This document shows positions 33,195 through 44,415 of a stretch of DNA of 64,000 bases, piece after piece (the stretch's first letter is position 1; every line of letters begins with the position of its first letter). Origin of the DNA: Rugalucina vietnamica (lineage: Eukaryota > Mollusca > Bivalvia > Lucinida > Lucinidae); contig OZ024871.1 of assembly GCA_964017185.1 (NCBI GenBank), forward strand, positions 9,912,214 through 9,976,213. Direction: 5' to 3'. The notes beneath the pieces were generated by a model. That model saw only the letters and a list, made by a program, of their open reading frames with translations. It had not been told where the DNA came from and did not search any database. The translations under genes were made by a program, and so were the position numbers.

Positions 33195-33427
33195 ATGTAT
33201 CTTGTCAACAGTCGCAGATATTTTCCTAATATTTTATGGATGATATGCATTGAACAAGTCATGAAAATTGTCAGTCAGCGGAACCTCATCTTTTTCACCC
33301 CATTTTCTGCAACTAATTCAGAAAATTGTGTTTGTCTGTAAAATTTAGTGGGTAGGGTTGATTAAACTTGAATATTGCACATATTCCAATCAAATATACT
33401 CCTATTCAATGCTTATACTAGAAAATT

Positions 33428-33550
33428 TCTGATAATATTCTTATTTTTGCTCAAAACATAGATTGTGGGTACGCGAGTACCCACAATCTATGTTTTGGAG
33501 CAAAAATAAGAAAAATAGGTATACCCCTGCATACAGATACAGATGTTTTG

Positions 33551-33608
<58 letters not shown>

Positions 33609-33660
33609 AGTGGGGTATAAGGGGTATACATTATACGGATATGTTTTTGTGATGATTTTG
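33428..33660 (+). mobile_element. Hairpin MITE family B with a long poly(A) inside
   Basis: The inverted repeat TTTTTGCTCAAAACATAG / CTATGTTTTGGAGCAAAAA is present with a very short loop, so the left outer part is missing. Where other copies read GCTATATAAAAGTGGGG, this one has about 55 A residues (33552-33606). Confidence 0.8.
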
Positions 33661-33986
33661 GAAGCAAAAAAGAGCAGTTAGAAAAAAGCTGGAATGCTTT
33701 TTCATTGACAGCGAACATTCTTAATCAGTGTTAATAGAACTGGCAAAATATTTTTTTTTACGCCATTTTTTTATCTTCTGAACCAATGGTCGAGTCTTTA
33801 CTAAACTTGCAAAGATTAGATCATGGTGACCTTGTCCTTATTTTCAAGGTCAATGCCCCTTATTTTATTCATTTATTTATTTTTTTTTTTCACAGCCCAT
33901 GGACTGGGATGGATATGTAACAAGACCAGAAAATTGGAACGAAACGACATTAACTCTGCAAGCTCCCATCCAAGCACCTGCTCAAA

Positions 33987-36900
33987 ATGGCCGAGTTCAA
34001 GAAGGGAAAAAGGAAAAATTTCAGAAAAAGAAGACATTCATCTGACAGTGATCTTGAATCGGATGAAAATGATGAGATTTCGTATGTACTCAATTTACTC
34101 ATAACTGTATATCACAATTATCGATATAGTATATTTCCAGGAGCTTTAGTTTTTATTTGTCACTAGTTTTCGTGGTATATTTAAAAATGGATTATCAATG
34201 TTTTGGCACTGAAACCGCAAAACGATTGAGACAATGAAATAACTAAAGGATTTTACTCATATTTTTATATGGCAAAGTGGTGATGAAATACTTGATTTCT
34301 ACAAATGGCTCCTGGTTTCAAGTCCAGGCATTGATTCTACATAATTATGTAGAGCCTGATGTAAAGTATTTGTGGTAGGGAGGTCAGCAATTCTCCAAAG
34401 ATTTATCATAAACTGCCATGCACACTTGCCAAATTCTAGACACTGAGCCATTTTAACAAGCTCACCCAACAGATACGGGGCATGGTTAAAGATAATTAGC
34501 GGTTTGAAATTTGAAAATCAAGGGTAAAATGTATGATATTGATCAATATTCTGATAGAGTTAGTCTGGTACAGGCTGTTGGTCTACAGAAATGTTACAGA
34601 TGACATTATCAATAAAACAGTTTCAGCTAGACAGTGCAAAAAAATCACTATAGGATTTCAGATAACTTTCTGCAAACATGTCCTGAATGTAATTCACAAG
34701 CATTCTCTGTCTGAGAATGTTAGTTTTTTAGTTAATAAATTATTTATTCATAAACTTGGCAGCTTCAATTCAGGATTTTTTTTTTCAGAAACAAATTAGA
34801 AGATATCAAAGAACTTCAAAAGATGAGAGAGAAACCTAAAGGTGTTAGCTCTGTAGGTCTGGCCCTTGGAAAGAAAATAAGCCAAACTGAGGATGTTGAC
34901 AGTGTAAGATTATTTAAAGATTAAACTGATTTACATTTATTAGGAATTAATAGCATATTGAGATGTTGCATAGGCACAAAAAGTGCCAGATTATTCTCCC
35001 TTGATCTGCCATCTTGGAGACACCAGGCAGGTTTCTGTGCACAATTTTAATCATTTTTGCCACCTTAATTCTGTACAACTAATAGCACTTTTGGCTCAAA
35101 GTTTATTAAATTTGTGTTGAAAATCAGCCTGGGTGTCTCCAGCAAGAAAGATAACTCTTGGTGTGTGATGTCATCTGCAACCTCTCTCAGCTGTTATCCT
35201 AAAAAGAGAGCTGAAGAACAATTAAAGAAACTTGATGTCATGATCATTATTTGCAACAACATTAACATGATATGAATTGTAGTTTTCATGGTTGTAAAAT
35301 CACATTTCGTATTTGTGAAATATTTTTCAAGCTAGCCTGCTCAGTCTCAAAAAAAGTAAAAGCCTTCAACTTTGATTATATGGAGGCTGTAAAGTTTAAG
35401 CTGTCTGAGATGTAGACACTGGTGTTGATCAGTTTGTGCAGAGGCCTTATAGCAGAGGCTCGGCTTATCTGCATCTTTATTGTTTGCTTATATGCAGTTA
35501 CTTACTTAACTCATGGAGGCATCTTCATATCTGTTCTATCTTCACAATAAAACTTGAATGAGTGTGTATTGGAAGATGATGAAGAAACCTGTTTGGTGTG
35601 TCTGACCAGCATTACGAAAACTTGCCCATGCAATATACAGAGATTTTTGTAGTTAAAAAATTGAAAATTTTCACTGGAAAAATTTTGATATTTTTAATAT
35701 TTATGCTCAAAACATTGATTGTGGGTACACGTTAGAACCGCCTCCATGAGGCGGTTCTAACCAGTACCCACAATCTATGTTTTGGAGCAAAAATAAGAAA
35801 TAAAGGTAAACCCCTGCATACCCCAGTTTTGCTATATAAAAGTGGGATATAAGGGAGTATACATTACATGGACATGTTATCGTGTTGAGCCTACATATGC
35901 TCATCATCGGTTGCAGTAAGAGTGCATCTGATCTTCACACAATTTTTGTTTGCATTATGCAACCATAACATTTTTTGATCATATGTGTCCAGTCCACTCA
36001 AAAGAATTTGTTTGGAAGTCTTTTAAATTACCTCTGTTGTCTTATTTAATACATGTATGTATGAATTCACAAAATGTATTTTCCTTTTTTCCTTAATTAT
36101 ATTTCTTATGTATTGCTTTGCAGCATGACCCTTTCAAGATGAAGACAGGTGGCTATGTAGACATGAAAGCTCTCAAGTCCAAGTAGGTTTTTTTTATCAC
36201 AGCCAAGTTTGAATGTTTAAAGGAATATTAGCCTGTTTGTGAGAAAACCAACAATTTGGGTTCCGACCAGGTCCGACACAAACCAGGCTGCACAGTCACA
36301 GAAGATGGTTAGAGGCTGGAAATTTTGGATTTAGAAAGTAGAGGAATTGTAGTATCCGTGTAGCGAAAACAAAGGTGCTGATCAGCTTTGCAGTTACTGC
36401 GAAGATGATCTGCACCTTTGTTTTGGCCTATGTAGATTGTTGGTTTTCCCATGCGGCGGCTCATATGATAAATGTAATTCTGTTGATCTTGTAAACATGT
36501 ATTATGTGATTGGGCATCTTATCTAACACTGTTTTACAGCATCAAAATTTCGAATAATCTATGTCAAAATAACCCACAACTGTTGGTGTCTATCACAAGC
36601 TGAGCATGTACCATCCTGACTTTGCAAGGTTTTATATCATGTTAAAGTCTGTATACAGTAAGATTTGATCTTTTGTTGAGAGTTTGAGCATTTAAGACTT
36701 TGTACATGAAAAAGGTTATTTTAATTTGAGCCGCTGCATCAGAAAACCAACAATCTGCATGGGCGAAAACAAAGGCGCAGACCAGCTTTGCGGTAACCGC
36801 CTTTGTTTTCGCTACAGGGATAGTACAATTCCTCTTCTTCTTAAATCAGAAATTTCAAGCTTCTAGCTTGCTTCTGTGACCGTACAGGCTGGTTTGTGTC

Positions 36901-39900
36901 TGACCTTGTCAGAAACTTAAATTGTTGGTTTTTTCACACATAGGCTCATTTGATAAAACCAAGACTGGAACTGCCTTGTGCAGCTATTCCATATGAGCAG
37001 TCTCGTGGGAAAACCAACAATGTGAACAGGTCTGACACAAACCGAGCTGTACAAGCATTCAAGCAGGCTAGAAGCTTGAAATTTCAGATTTAGGAAGAAG
37101 GGGAAGTTTACTATCCGTGTAGCGAAAACAAAGGCGATGATCAGCTTCGTGGTTACCGTGAAGTTGATCTGCGTCTTTGTTTTCGCATATGCAGATTGTT
37201 GGTTTTCTCATGCGGCTCATATGCTGGAAACCCTGATGTCAAAAAATGAAGCAACTTACACTGTGAGCCACTGCTTCAAAACATAATCTGTATATGCAAA
37301 TGCACATATCAGCTATGCAGTAACTGCACAGCTGACCAGTGTCTTTGTTTTTGCTCTATTGATAGTATGATGCATCTTCTTTCTAAATAAAACATTTAAG
37401 CTCCTAAGTATTTCCTTTGGCTATACAGCCTGTTTTTGTCAGATCTGTTTTGAAACCCAGGTTGTCTGTTTTCTCACACAAAAGCTAACTGTGTTTTATG
37501 TTTCTAGAGGTACAGTATTGACAGAGGAAGAGAAGGATGCCATTGGCACAGCGTTTGCTGCTGAAACAAACAGGAGAGATGAGGACACACAAATGTGAGT
37601 ACAATCTGAGTGAATGACTAGTTTTGATAATGGCAAAAGTTTGATTGGGAATTATAAGTTTTAAGTTCAGATTAATAAAGGCCAGGTATTGTTTTTGTGG
37701 GACATGCCATTCTATTTAGTTTCTTAAAAAAAGAAGATTTTTTTAGTGTGATACCCCAAAAATGAGGACTTACACTCCAAAACATCAGGAAAATATGTCC
37801 ATGAAAAGTACACCCCCTCAAACTCCAATTTTATATAGCAAAACTGGGGTTTACAGGGGTGTACCTATTTTTCTTATCTTTGATCCAAAACATAGCTTGT
37901 GGGTACCTGTTAAAACCACCTCACCAAGGCAGTTCTAATGTGTACCCACAATTTTTTTTTGTGCTCAAAAATATTAAAAAAAAAAAATTCCATTGAAATT
38001 ATTAGATTTTACAGCTGAAAAAAATTCTCTTTGGCCATATATTGCATGGCTGTGTTTTTGTAATGTGATGATGGGCAAGTCCATTTGTTAAATGGGTGAA
38101 AATGTGCAGAGTACCGCTATAATAGTTATTTCAAAATGTTTCATAGTACAATATATGAGCCGCGACGCGAGAAAACAGGTCTTCAGGGTTTCCGACCAGG
38201 TCTGACACAAACCGACCTGTACAGTCACAGGAGCAGGCTAGAAGCTTGAAATTTCGGATTTAAGAGGAAGAGAATTTGCACTATCCGTGTAGCGAAAACA
38301 AAGGCGATGATCAGCTTCGCGGTTACCGCGAAGCTGATCTGCGCCTTTGTTTTCGCGTAGGCAAAAATCCGGTTTTGTCACGATGCGGCTCATATAACCT
38401 TCAGGTTGAAGTATGTAGAGGAAGAATTACAGAAAAGGAAGGGAATCAAGAAAGAAGAAGAACATGACCAGAGTAAAAGGTAAGTTTTACCAATATTAGA
38501 TTTATTGCTACACACTAGTTCAATGAAACATTTTCCATACATGCTATTTTTTCTAGCAAAAGTAACAGTTACAGGATGGCACCTCAATGAGACAGTTTGA
38601 ACAAGAATAAAGTCTGTCTTTTGAGCAAAAGTAAGGTAAAACATGAAATTATCATTTTCTAAGTACTGTAAATTCGGAAATTTTCGCGTGACTTTTATTT
38701 CGCGATTTTTCTATTTCCGAATTATTAGCGAGTTCCTGAATTCGCGAGTGGGTGTCCATGTATTCTATAAAGTTTATAGTGACTCTTTATTAGCGAGAAC
38801 CTTGAATTCCCGAGGCAAGCAATTCGCGAATATTAGCGAAAATTAAGTTCTCGCGAATATTTCCGGATCTACAGTAATAACAAACCCAAATAGTTTTAAT
38901 AATAATGGCTGCTTAAACCTCATATCATTACAGACAGAAGGCTAAGGAGAATGAGCTATATGCATTACCTCAGCTTTTAAAATCAGCTGTGTCAAAGGTG
39001 AAGAAAACAGAAGATATGTTGTCCAATCAGATGCTGTCGGGAATCCCGGAGATTGACCTGGGAATAGAGTAAGTGATCATGTTTTAGGCCATAAATAAGT
39101 TCAGATGAGTTGTCTGGTTACAGTCATGTTTGTAGTTGTTTGTGCCAAATTGAATCAGCAATACTCACACAGTGCAGATACCTGGAACCAAGTGGTTAAT
39201 TTACAATGCAGGTGTCTGGAAAAAGATTTTTTTTTGTCAAGATGGAATCCTTCCTTATCTCAAACAAACAAAAAGAAAATAGCGATGAAATCAGTTGAAA
39301 ATTGCAACTTTATCTGCTTATAAATAAATTGATAACATTATAAATTCATAGAATTTTAACATTTATGGGGGAGATTAATTGACTGGTTTTTGCACAGGTC
39401 AACCTCAATATCTTTAAGGTCCATGAGAATAGACTGTGTTATAAGTGAAACTGTGCTGTAATTTGTTTAAATGTGGTTATTTACAATAGACATACAGCAA
39501 ATTCTAACACCTCGCCTATATAGCCAATGGTAAAAAAACGTGTTATATTGTGCAACAATTTCACTGGGCGAATAAGCGTGACGTTACTTTGCGGCATTTG
39601 GACGTCAGCTATCCCACAAAGCAGCGTTAGACGGTGAAACGTCGTTTTAGCGCACAACAAACGTAACAAGCGTGTGTAAAACCAGCATTACAGTCAAATA
39701 TTTGGCGGGATATCTGCAATGCAATGGCGGAAAAGCTGAACGATATCGATGGTTTCAGCAACATTTATTCCATTTATTGTGTGTTAGAATCGAAATAGAT
39801 CAGCTCAAGTGCGTGAATTGTTGAGTAATAATTCACTGTTTGTCGGTCAGTTGTAAGAAGATCTTCTTTACAACTGACCTCCAAACAGTGAATTATTACT

Positions 39901-40345
39901 CAACAATTCACTGCTAGAGCTGATCTATTTCTTAAATAATCATTTTTGGAGCCATGACATTGCCATTCTATATTGAAAACCATACACATTAGTGAGGGGC
40001 ATTATAATGAGGTTGAATAGTATTGGGCTGATTTGAAATCAAGAGTCTGGCCAGGAGATTGAGACCAACGTTTTGAGCAAAAACTGTGAAAAATTAAGAT
40101 TGAGCAAAATTTTTCAACTGAAAATTTTCATGTTTACAGCAGACAAAATGGCTATTCATTGCATACATGTGATATTGTAATGTTTTACAGTGCTAAAATC
40201 AAGAATATTGAGGAGACAGAAGAGGCTAAACAGAAACTGATCAAAGAGAGAATGACAAAGAAAGAAGATGTCTCGGAGTTTGTACCTTCAAATATGGCTG
40301 TCAACTTTGTACAACATAACAGATGTAAATACATTGAATTTTTAA

Positions 40346-40380
<35 letters not shown>

Positions 40381-41468
40381 TAAGCAGACTGCTCCTGATC
40401 AGGGTCTTCATCTTTTCTAATGAGAAAATGACCTAGAAATAGACAGTGCCTTCTTTGATAATATTTATGACAAGTATATCATTATTTTAACACTCTAGAA
40501 GAAAGAGATACCAAAGCGCAGAGATTACAAGAAAACCAACAGTCTGCATATGTGAAAACAAAACTGGAGATCAGCTGTGCAGTTATTGTTTTCACTTCAT
40601 AAATAGTACAATATCTCTTCTAAGCATTTAGCTGTTTTCTGTAGCTGTGTAGCCTGGTTTGTGTCAGGCCTGGTTAGAAACCTAAATTGTTTCTGTTCTC
40701 AAGTGAAGGCTCATTTATTTTGCCTCTTTGTGGAACCCTTTTAAAATGCTTTTGAATAACAGGCAACACAAGTTTACTTTCTCTTGTCAGATTTACTCAG
40801 CTAGTTCTTTACAGTTTTTGTAATGAAAAAAAAAACATGTTGCATGACTGTTGTTTATAAATTGTCATATAAATATCCAAGTTAAGGATAAATATTTGAA
40901 GAACTACATATAAGATGCAAAAGAAGTAGTTTATGAAGAGATTACAGGCTGAGATAAAACATAATATGTTCCAAGTAATCATTTTGAGAGGACAAAGTAG
41001 AGTTAACTGCATATTTGACATTTTAAACTTTCAGTTAATATTGAAGACACTGCCCCTATCCTGAAGAAATCAGAGGACCCAATGAAACCTGGTAGTAGTT
41101 CAGACAAACAGAAACTAGGTAATGTATTTTTACAGACTCAGTTATTTTAGAATATGTAAAAGGTGTTTTGATTTTCACACATCAAACATGTTTACCAATC
41201 TAATATGTGTTACTGCATGTCAGTATTTAAGAAAAATATTTATACTTAGAAAAAAAAAGCAAAGAATCTGCAGATTTAACTTGTATGAATTGAGCAAACA
41301 TTTTGAGTTACTATTGGTTTTCTTTTACTGATGTTTTTTAAAAAATATTCTTAAAGTTACATAGAATTTTATTTTTATTTCACAGAGAGACCACTTACTG
41401 TACAGCCAGATGAGAAAGCTACAGATAACTTTTATTTTGAGAAATTTAAGAAGCAGATGAGGCGGTGA
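33987..41468 (+). CDS. C9orf78: TLS1 / C9orf78 orthologue, complete, nine exons
   Basis: Nuclear, spliceosome-associated protein; human C9ORF78 binds the BRR2 helicase and affects 3' splice-site choice, and fission yeast Tls1 acts on shelterin pre-mRNA splicing (family knowledge). Exons: 33987-34081, 34789-34903, 36124-36182, 37508-37594, 38405-38479, 38934-39068, 40191-40324, 41035-41118, 41386-41468. All junctions keep phase; the CDS is 867 bp (288 residues; human 289). Landmarks shared with human: KFRKRRHSSDSD-type basic/acidic start, DPFKMKTGGYVDMK, FAAETNRRDED, LSNQMLSGIPEIDLGIDAKI, FVPSNMAVNFVQHNRF and the end EKATDNFYFEKFKKQMRR. The protein is charged, low in hydrophobics and has no membrane segment. 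An AG acceptor at 33893 suggests a preceding non-coding exon; an upstream ATG at 33899 opens a 48-codon frame overlapping the start. Intron 3 is almost filled by family A MITEs. Confidence 0.95.
35612..35886 (+). mobile_element. Hairpin MITE family B in TLS1 intron 2
   Basis: ATTACGAAAACTTGCCCATG start; stem centre AACCGCCTCCATGAGGCGGTT; right end CATGGACATGTTATCGTG. Confidence 0.85.
36225..36472 (-). mobile_element. Hairpin MITE family A in TLS1 intron 3
   Basis: GTTTGTGAGAAAACCAACAA left, CATGCGGCGGCTCATATG right. Stem partly broken (CTTTGCAG/CTGCGAAG). Starts about 42 bases after the exon 3 donor. Confidence 0.8.
36726..36956 (+). mobile_element. Hairpin MITE family A in TLS1 intron 3, stem shortened
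   Basis: TTTGAGCCGCTGCATCAGAA left, right end CACATAGGCTCATTT. One side of the hairpin is shortened, so only GCGGTAACCGC and the CAAAGGCG arms pair. Confidence 0.75.
36990..37218 (-). mobile_element. Hairpin MITE family A in TLS1 intron 3
   Basis: ATGAGCAGTCTCGTGGGAAA left, TTTTCTCATGCGGCTCATAT right. Stem CTTCGTGG/CCGTGAAG with wobble pairs. Confidence 0.8.
37262..37492 (+). mobile_element. Hairpin MITE family A, worn, in TLS1 intron 3
   Basis: GTGAGCCACTGCTTCAAAAC left, GTTTTCTCACACAAAAGC right. Stem CTATGCAG/CTGCACAG. Ends about 15 bases before the exon 4 acceptor. Confidence 0.65.
37740..38072 (-). mobile_element. Hairpin MITE family B, reversed, in TLS1 intron 4
   Basis: ACATCAGGAAAATATGTCC left, TATATAGCAAAACTGGGGTT, stem through TGTGGGTACC and GTGTACCCACAA, end near GGCTGTGTTTTTGTAATG. 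Confidence 0.75.
38153..38398 (-). mobile_element. Hairpin MITE family A abutting TLS1 exon 5
   Basis: Well-kept copy: TGAGCCGCGACGCGAGAAAA to GATGCGGCTCA, flanked by TATA on both sides. Perfect stem CTTCGCGG/CCGCGAAG (38315-38333). Its right end is about 8 bases from the exon 5 acceptor, so it supplies or borders the branch-point region. Confidence 0.85.
38661..38877. mobile_element. TIR element family D in TLS1 intron 5
   Basis: TACTGTAAATTCGGAAATTT left, CGCGAATATTTCCGGATCTACAGTA mirrored right (about 24 bases). Inner words TTTTATTTCGCGA and GAATTCGCGAG. Confidence 0.8.
39395..40016 (-). mobile_element. TIR element family C, split by an insertion, in TLS1 intron 6
   Basis: The left piece 39395-39487 (CAGGTCAACCTCAATATC...AATAGACATAC) and the right piece 39970-40016 (ATATTGAAAACC...GCATTATAATGAGGTTG) together match the 319-519 copy in reverse. 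About 480 bp of foreign sequence lies between. Confidence 0.7.
39488..39965. mobile_element. Composite foldback element nested in family C copy
   Basis: First part carries GCGTGACGTTAC, GGACGTCAGC and GCAATGGCGGAAAAGCTGAAC (start-codon-like; MAEKLNDIDGF before a stop at about 24 codons). Second part is a palindrome, 39792-39931: GAAATAGATCAGCTC, GAATTGTTGAGTAATAATTC, GTCAGTTGTAAGAAGATC and the mirror image. Same plan as 19037-19486 and 24170-24602. Confidence 0.6.
40348..40382 (+). repeat. (AGAC)n microsatellite
   Basis: About nine AGAC units just after the TLS1 exon 7 donor. Confidence 0.9.
40522..40716 (+). mobile_element. Hairpin MITE family A, worn, in TLS1 intron 7
   Basis: AAGAAAACCAACAGTCTGC, ATCAGCTGTGCAGTTATTG (one stem side lost), GGTTTGTGTCAGGCCTGGTT, TCAAGTGAAGGCTCATTT. 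Confidence 0.65.
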
Positions 41469-41968
41469 CAGCTGGTCATGTCAAGTTGTTAAAAAATGTG
41501 TGGGGCAGCCACCCTGGCTGAGTGCTTGCCCTTTAAACACTTGGTTAACATAATCGTAGATGTTTAAAGTGGACTCAAGCTTATGCATTGAAAGCGTGTC
41601 ATGCTTGAAGGGGGTTAGCAAAGGACATTTACACTCCAATAGATTCACTCTAACAACAATACATCAGAAGCTCTGGCTTATATTTGAATGGTCAATGATT
41701 CTAGCAGCATTCAATGCAAATATTAACCATCATTTTCTCTTTTCTGTCTTTCACAAGGTAATAATTTGGTATATGGTTAGTAAATAGATACTTGTGATCT
41801 TGGCATGTCTATTTTAGGAAATTTGCATTTATTTTGATAATACTCGAAAGAGGGTTTAAAATTATACCGAGATGGAGTTAGAGGATAAAGGAAATGAATA
41901 GTTCTGTACTCTTTAAATTTTCCAAACTGTTTTGTTTGTTGTTATCAGGCACTTTGCAAAAATAAAAT
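41469..41968 (+). other. TLS1 3' UTR with candidate poly(A) signal
   Basis: From the TGA to AATAAA at 41961-41966. The AATAAA directly precedes a family A MITE (TGAGCCTC starts at 41968). Length about 500 bp; no other gene visible. Confidence 0.55.
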
Positions 41969-42207
41969 GAGCCTCTTCATGGGAAAATCAACAATCTGCA
42001 TAGGCGAAAACAAAGGCGCAGATCAGCTTCGTGGTAACCGCGAAGCTGATCAGCGCCTTTGTTTTCGCTACATGGGTAGTGTAATTCCTCTGCTTTCTAA
42101 ATCCAAAATTTCCAGCCTCTAACCATCTTCTGTGACTGTACAGACCGGTTTGTGTCGGACCCGGTCGGAACCCAAATTGTTGGTTTTCTCAAGCACAGGC
42201 TTAAATG
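41968..42207 (+). mobile_element. Hairpin MITE family A after TLS1
   Basis: TGAGCCTCTTCATGGGAAAA left, GTTTTCTCAAGCACAGGCTTA right. Stem CTTCGTGG/CCGCGAAG with a G-T wobble (42027-42045). Confidence 0.8.
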
Positions 42208-42261
42208 TTGTTTACACAGATATATTTGTTATAATGCCTTCTGTAATATTCATTTGGGACA

Positions 42262-42436
42262 TACACTTCAATCTAATTAGAACATACCTCACTATAATGC
42301 AGTTTTCAATATAACATGGTCATCCCAAAATTATAACTTTTGTATATGTCTATAGTAAGTAACCCCATTACAACAGGGTTTCACTTATAACTCTCTATGG
42401 ACCTCAAAGATAGCGTTCTAACGAGGTTGATCTGTA
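42262..42436 (+). mobile_element. TIR element family C
   Basis: CAATCTAATTAGAACATACC left; CACTATAATGCAGTTTTCAA; CAAAGATAGCGTTCTAACGA and GGTTGATCTGTA right. See 319. Confidence 0.7.
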
Positions 42437-42514
42437 CTAGAAATGGCTGTGTAGCATTTTGACATTGAAGAACAAGAAACTTTTTGTTTGATATGTGGGA
42501 GAGCATAAAGCATA

Positions 42515-42597
42515 ATGGATAGTACCATTCCTTTTCTACTTATATTCAAAATTTCAGAGACTGTACAGGCCAGTTTGTGTCAGACCGGGTGGGGAGC
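42515..42597 (+). mobile_element. Hairpin MITE family A, inner fragment
   Basis: ATGGATAGTACCATTCC, CAAAATTTCAGAGACTGTAC and CAGTTTGTGTCAGACCGGGT: the right-inner part only. Confidence 0.6.
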
Positions 42598-42620
42598 AAA
42601 AAAAAATAACGATTTTTTCA

Positions 42621-42815
42621 GGGAGCGCATGGCGTAGTGGTAGAGCGTCGGACTCAGAATCGAGATGTCCTGGGTTGGATCCCCACAGGCGGCACTGTGC
42701 AAGACACATCAACTCCCTACAGTACTGGTTAAACCCAAGAAGCGTTGGCTCCGTCCCAACATGACTGAAAAATTGTTGACTGGGACGTTAAGCCTCAATA
42801 CAAACAAACAAAAAA
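42621..42815 (+). mobile_element. tRNA-derived SINE
   Basis: The head resembles a tRNA gene: A-box TGGCGTAGTGG and B-box GGTTGGATCC in the right spacing, starting GGGAGCGCATGG. Body CCCTACAGTACTGGTTAAAC, CAACATGACTGAAAAATTGT, GACTGGGACGTTAAGCCTC, tail (CAAA)n. A second full copy lies at 58951-59153 (-). Not a working tRNA gene: no folded acceptor end or CCA context. Confidence 0.85.
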
Positions 42816-43030
42816 CGAATTCTCGTGTTACGGCTTGAGTGGTACAACATGACAGCTGATCAGCACAGTTACTACCCAAGGCAGAAGTATTTGGCAAAAA
42901 ACCTAGGCAGGAAAGGGAGCCAAAGCGACTGAGATTGATAGGTCCTTTGAGTTCTTTGAGCTTACCCATGCTGTTACTGTAAATACTTTCAAAGAAACAG
43001 TTGACATTTTAGAAGATAATAGCTTATGAA
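42816..43030. other. No gene seen
   Basis: No exon or repeat relation recognised. Confidence 0.35.
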
Positions 43031-43044
43031 ACTTATAAAGATCG

Positions 43045-43112
43045 TTACTACCATCACCATTATCATTGCAACTACCATCACAATCATCGTCATCATCATC
43101 ATCATCAACAAC
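43045..43112 (+). repeat. Imperfect (ATC)n microsatellite
   Basis: CATCACCATTATCATT... with a run of five CATs near 43090. Confidence 0.85.
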
Positions 43113-43419
43113 AAAATAATTTTCACAATAGATTTCAGTATTTTCTACCTATTTTATGAAGATTCATCCTTAAAAAAATCAATACTTCCTTTGGTAGTGT
43201 TCATGGTAAGATCAACTGTTCTGTTTTAAGGACATGTCGATCATCTTAACTGTTTGAATTTTTAACTAGATAGGCCACTTCCCAGTAGGACTGCTTTTGT
43301 TTTCTGGCCACCTGGTTTGCCAGATACTTCTGCTTTTGGTAGTACTATTCTGAAATCTGGTATTTCAAGCTTCTTGTCAAAGAATTTTGATAGATTGTAT
43401 GCATACATGTGATACCTCC

Positions 43420-43610
43420 CTCATCTTCAGGGAGACTCCAGGAAATGAGCTATAAAACTGGTAAAAATTCTTCTTACCACTTTTTAGCAAAAATTCAAAA
43501 CCTCCCTGAAATGAATCAGGATTTTTCCTATATATTCTATACATTTTTCAAAAATCTCCCTGAAATGGAACAAAAATCTCCCTGATTCTTCTTTCAGACT
43601 CATCACATGT
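43420..43610. repeat. CTCCCTGAAAT-rich short inverted repeats
   Basis: CTCCCT(C/G) words occur about five times, some facing their inverse (CTTCAGGGAGACTCC; AATCAGGATTTTTCC). Perhaps a worn small TIR element; ends not clear. Confidence 0.35.
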
Positions 43611-43784
43611 AAATTGTATGTGATCACCATAATGTTAATAAAATACTGTTTAAACCAAGCAGCCCTTTCATTTCTGACACGCCCAATTAAAAGGGAAAAT
43701 TAGTAATAAATTCATATACTATTGAAGGCAAAATCCTATCAATTGCATTAGATCTTTAACATTGATGAGCACCTATGTTCAACA

Positions 43785-44014
43785 AATGAGCCGCGTCATG
43801 AGAAAACCCTACCCGATTTGCCTACCCGAAAACAAAGGCGCAGATCAGCTGTGCAGTAACTGCACAGCTGATCAGCGCCTTTGCTTTTGCTACAATTCCT
43901 CTTCTTAAATCCAAAAGTCCAAACCTCTGGTCTGTTTCTGGGACAGTATAGGCTGGTTTGTGTCGGACCTGGTCGAAAATCCCGAAGCTCGGTTTTCTCA
44001 CGTCGTGGCTCAAA
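43785..44014 (+). mobile_element. Hairpin MITE family A
   Basis: TGAGCCGCGTCATGAGAAAA to GGTTTTCTCACGTCGTGGCTCA. Perfect stem CTGTGCAG/CTGCACAG (43849-43867). Confidence 0.85.
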
Positions 44015-44415
44015 TGTGAACTATATAGATCAGGTTTTACTGGTAGCCAGGTTATGGATAGAAACGCTATTTGGCGTCTGGCAGTTACTGTTGCCACATG
44101 GAACCGCTGGCTACGATACATTTTTGGATTACGTTTCGGCGTCATTCAAATCTGCACACTGCATGTACCTACTGCTAACATCCTTTTACAATGTGTCACA
44201 CCTTTTACGGTGGCCTGATGTCAGCCGGATGGCTACCTCTCTTGGAAGGAGCTATTTACTGGAATGTCTTTTGCTGTACTTTTGTACCCGTTGCGATTTT
44301 AACTTCAAATTGAACCAGTTCCTGAACTTTGCATTCCTACTTTCTAAATGTACATAAAAATTGTACTGTGCATATATTTAGACGGATGTTAGCACCACCG
44401 TAAATATATGTCATA
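44015..44415 (+). other. No gene recognised between MITE and LINE
   Basis: A 158-codon frame (43881-44354) runs over the MITE and this stretch, but half of it is MITE sequence. No homology recognised. Confidence 0.35.

Noticed and set aside
42621-42700. Functional tRNA gene
   Set aside because: A- and B-box are present, but the acceptor arm does not close, and the sequence continues into a SINE body repeated at 58951.
43881-44357. 158-codon plus-strand ORF before the LINE
   Set aside because: Its first third is MITE sequence and the rest has no recognisable domain; likely chance.
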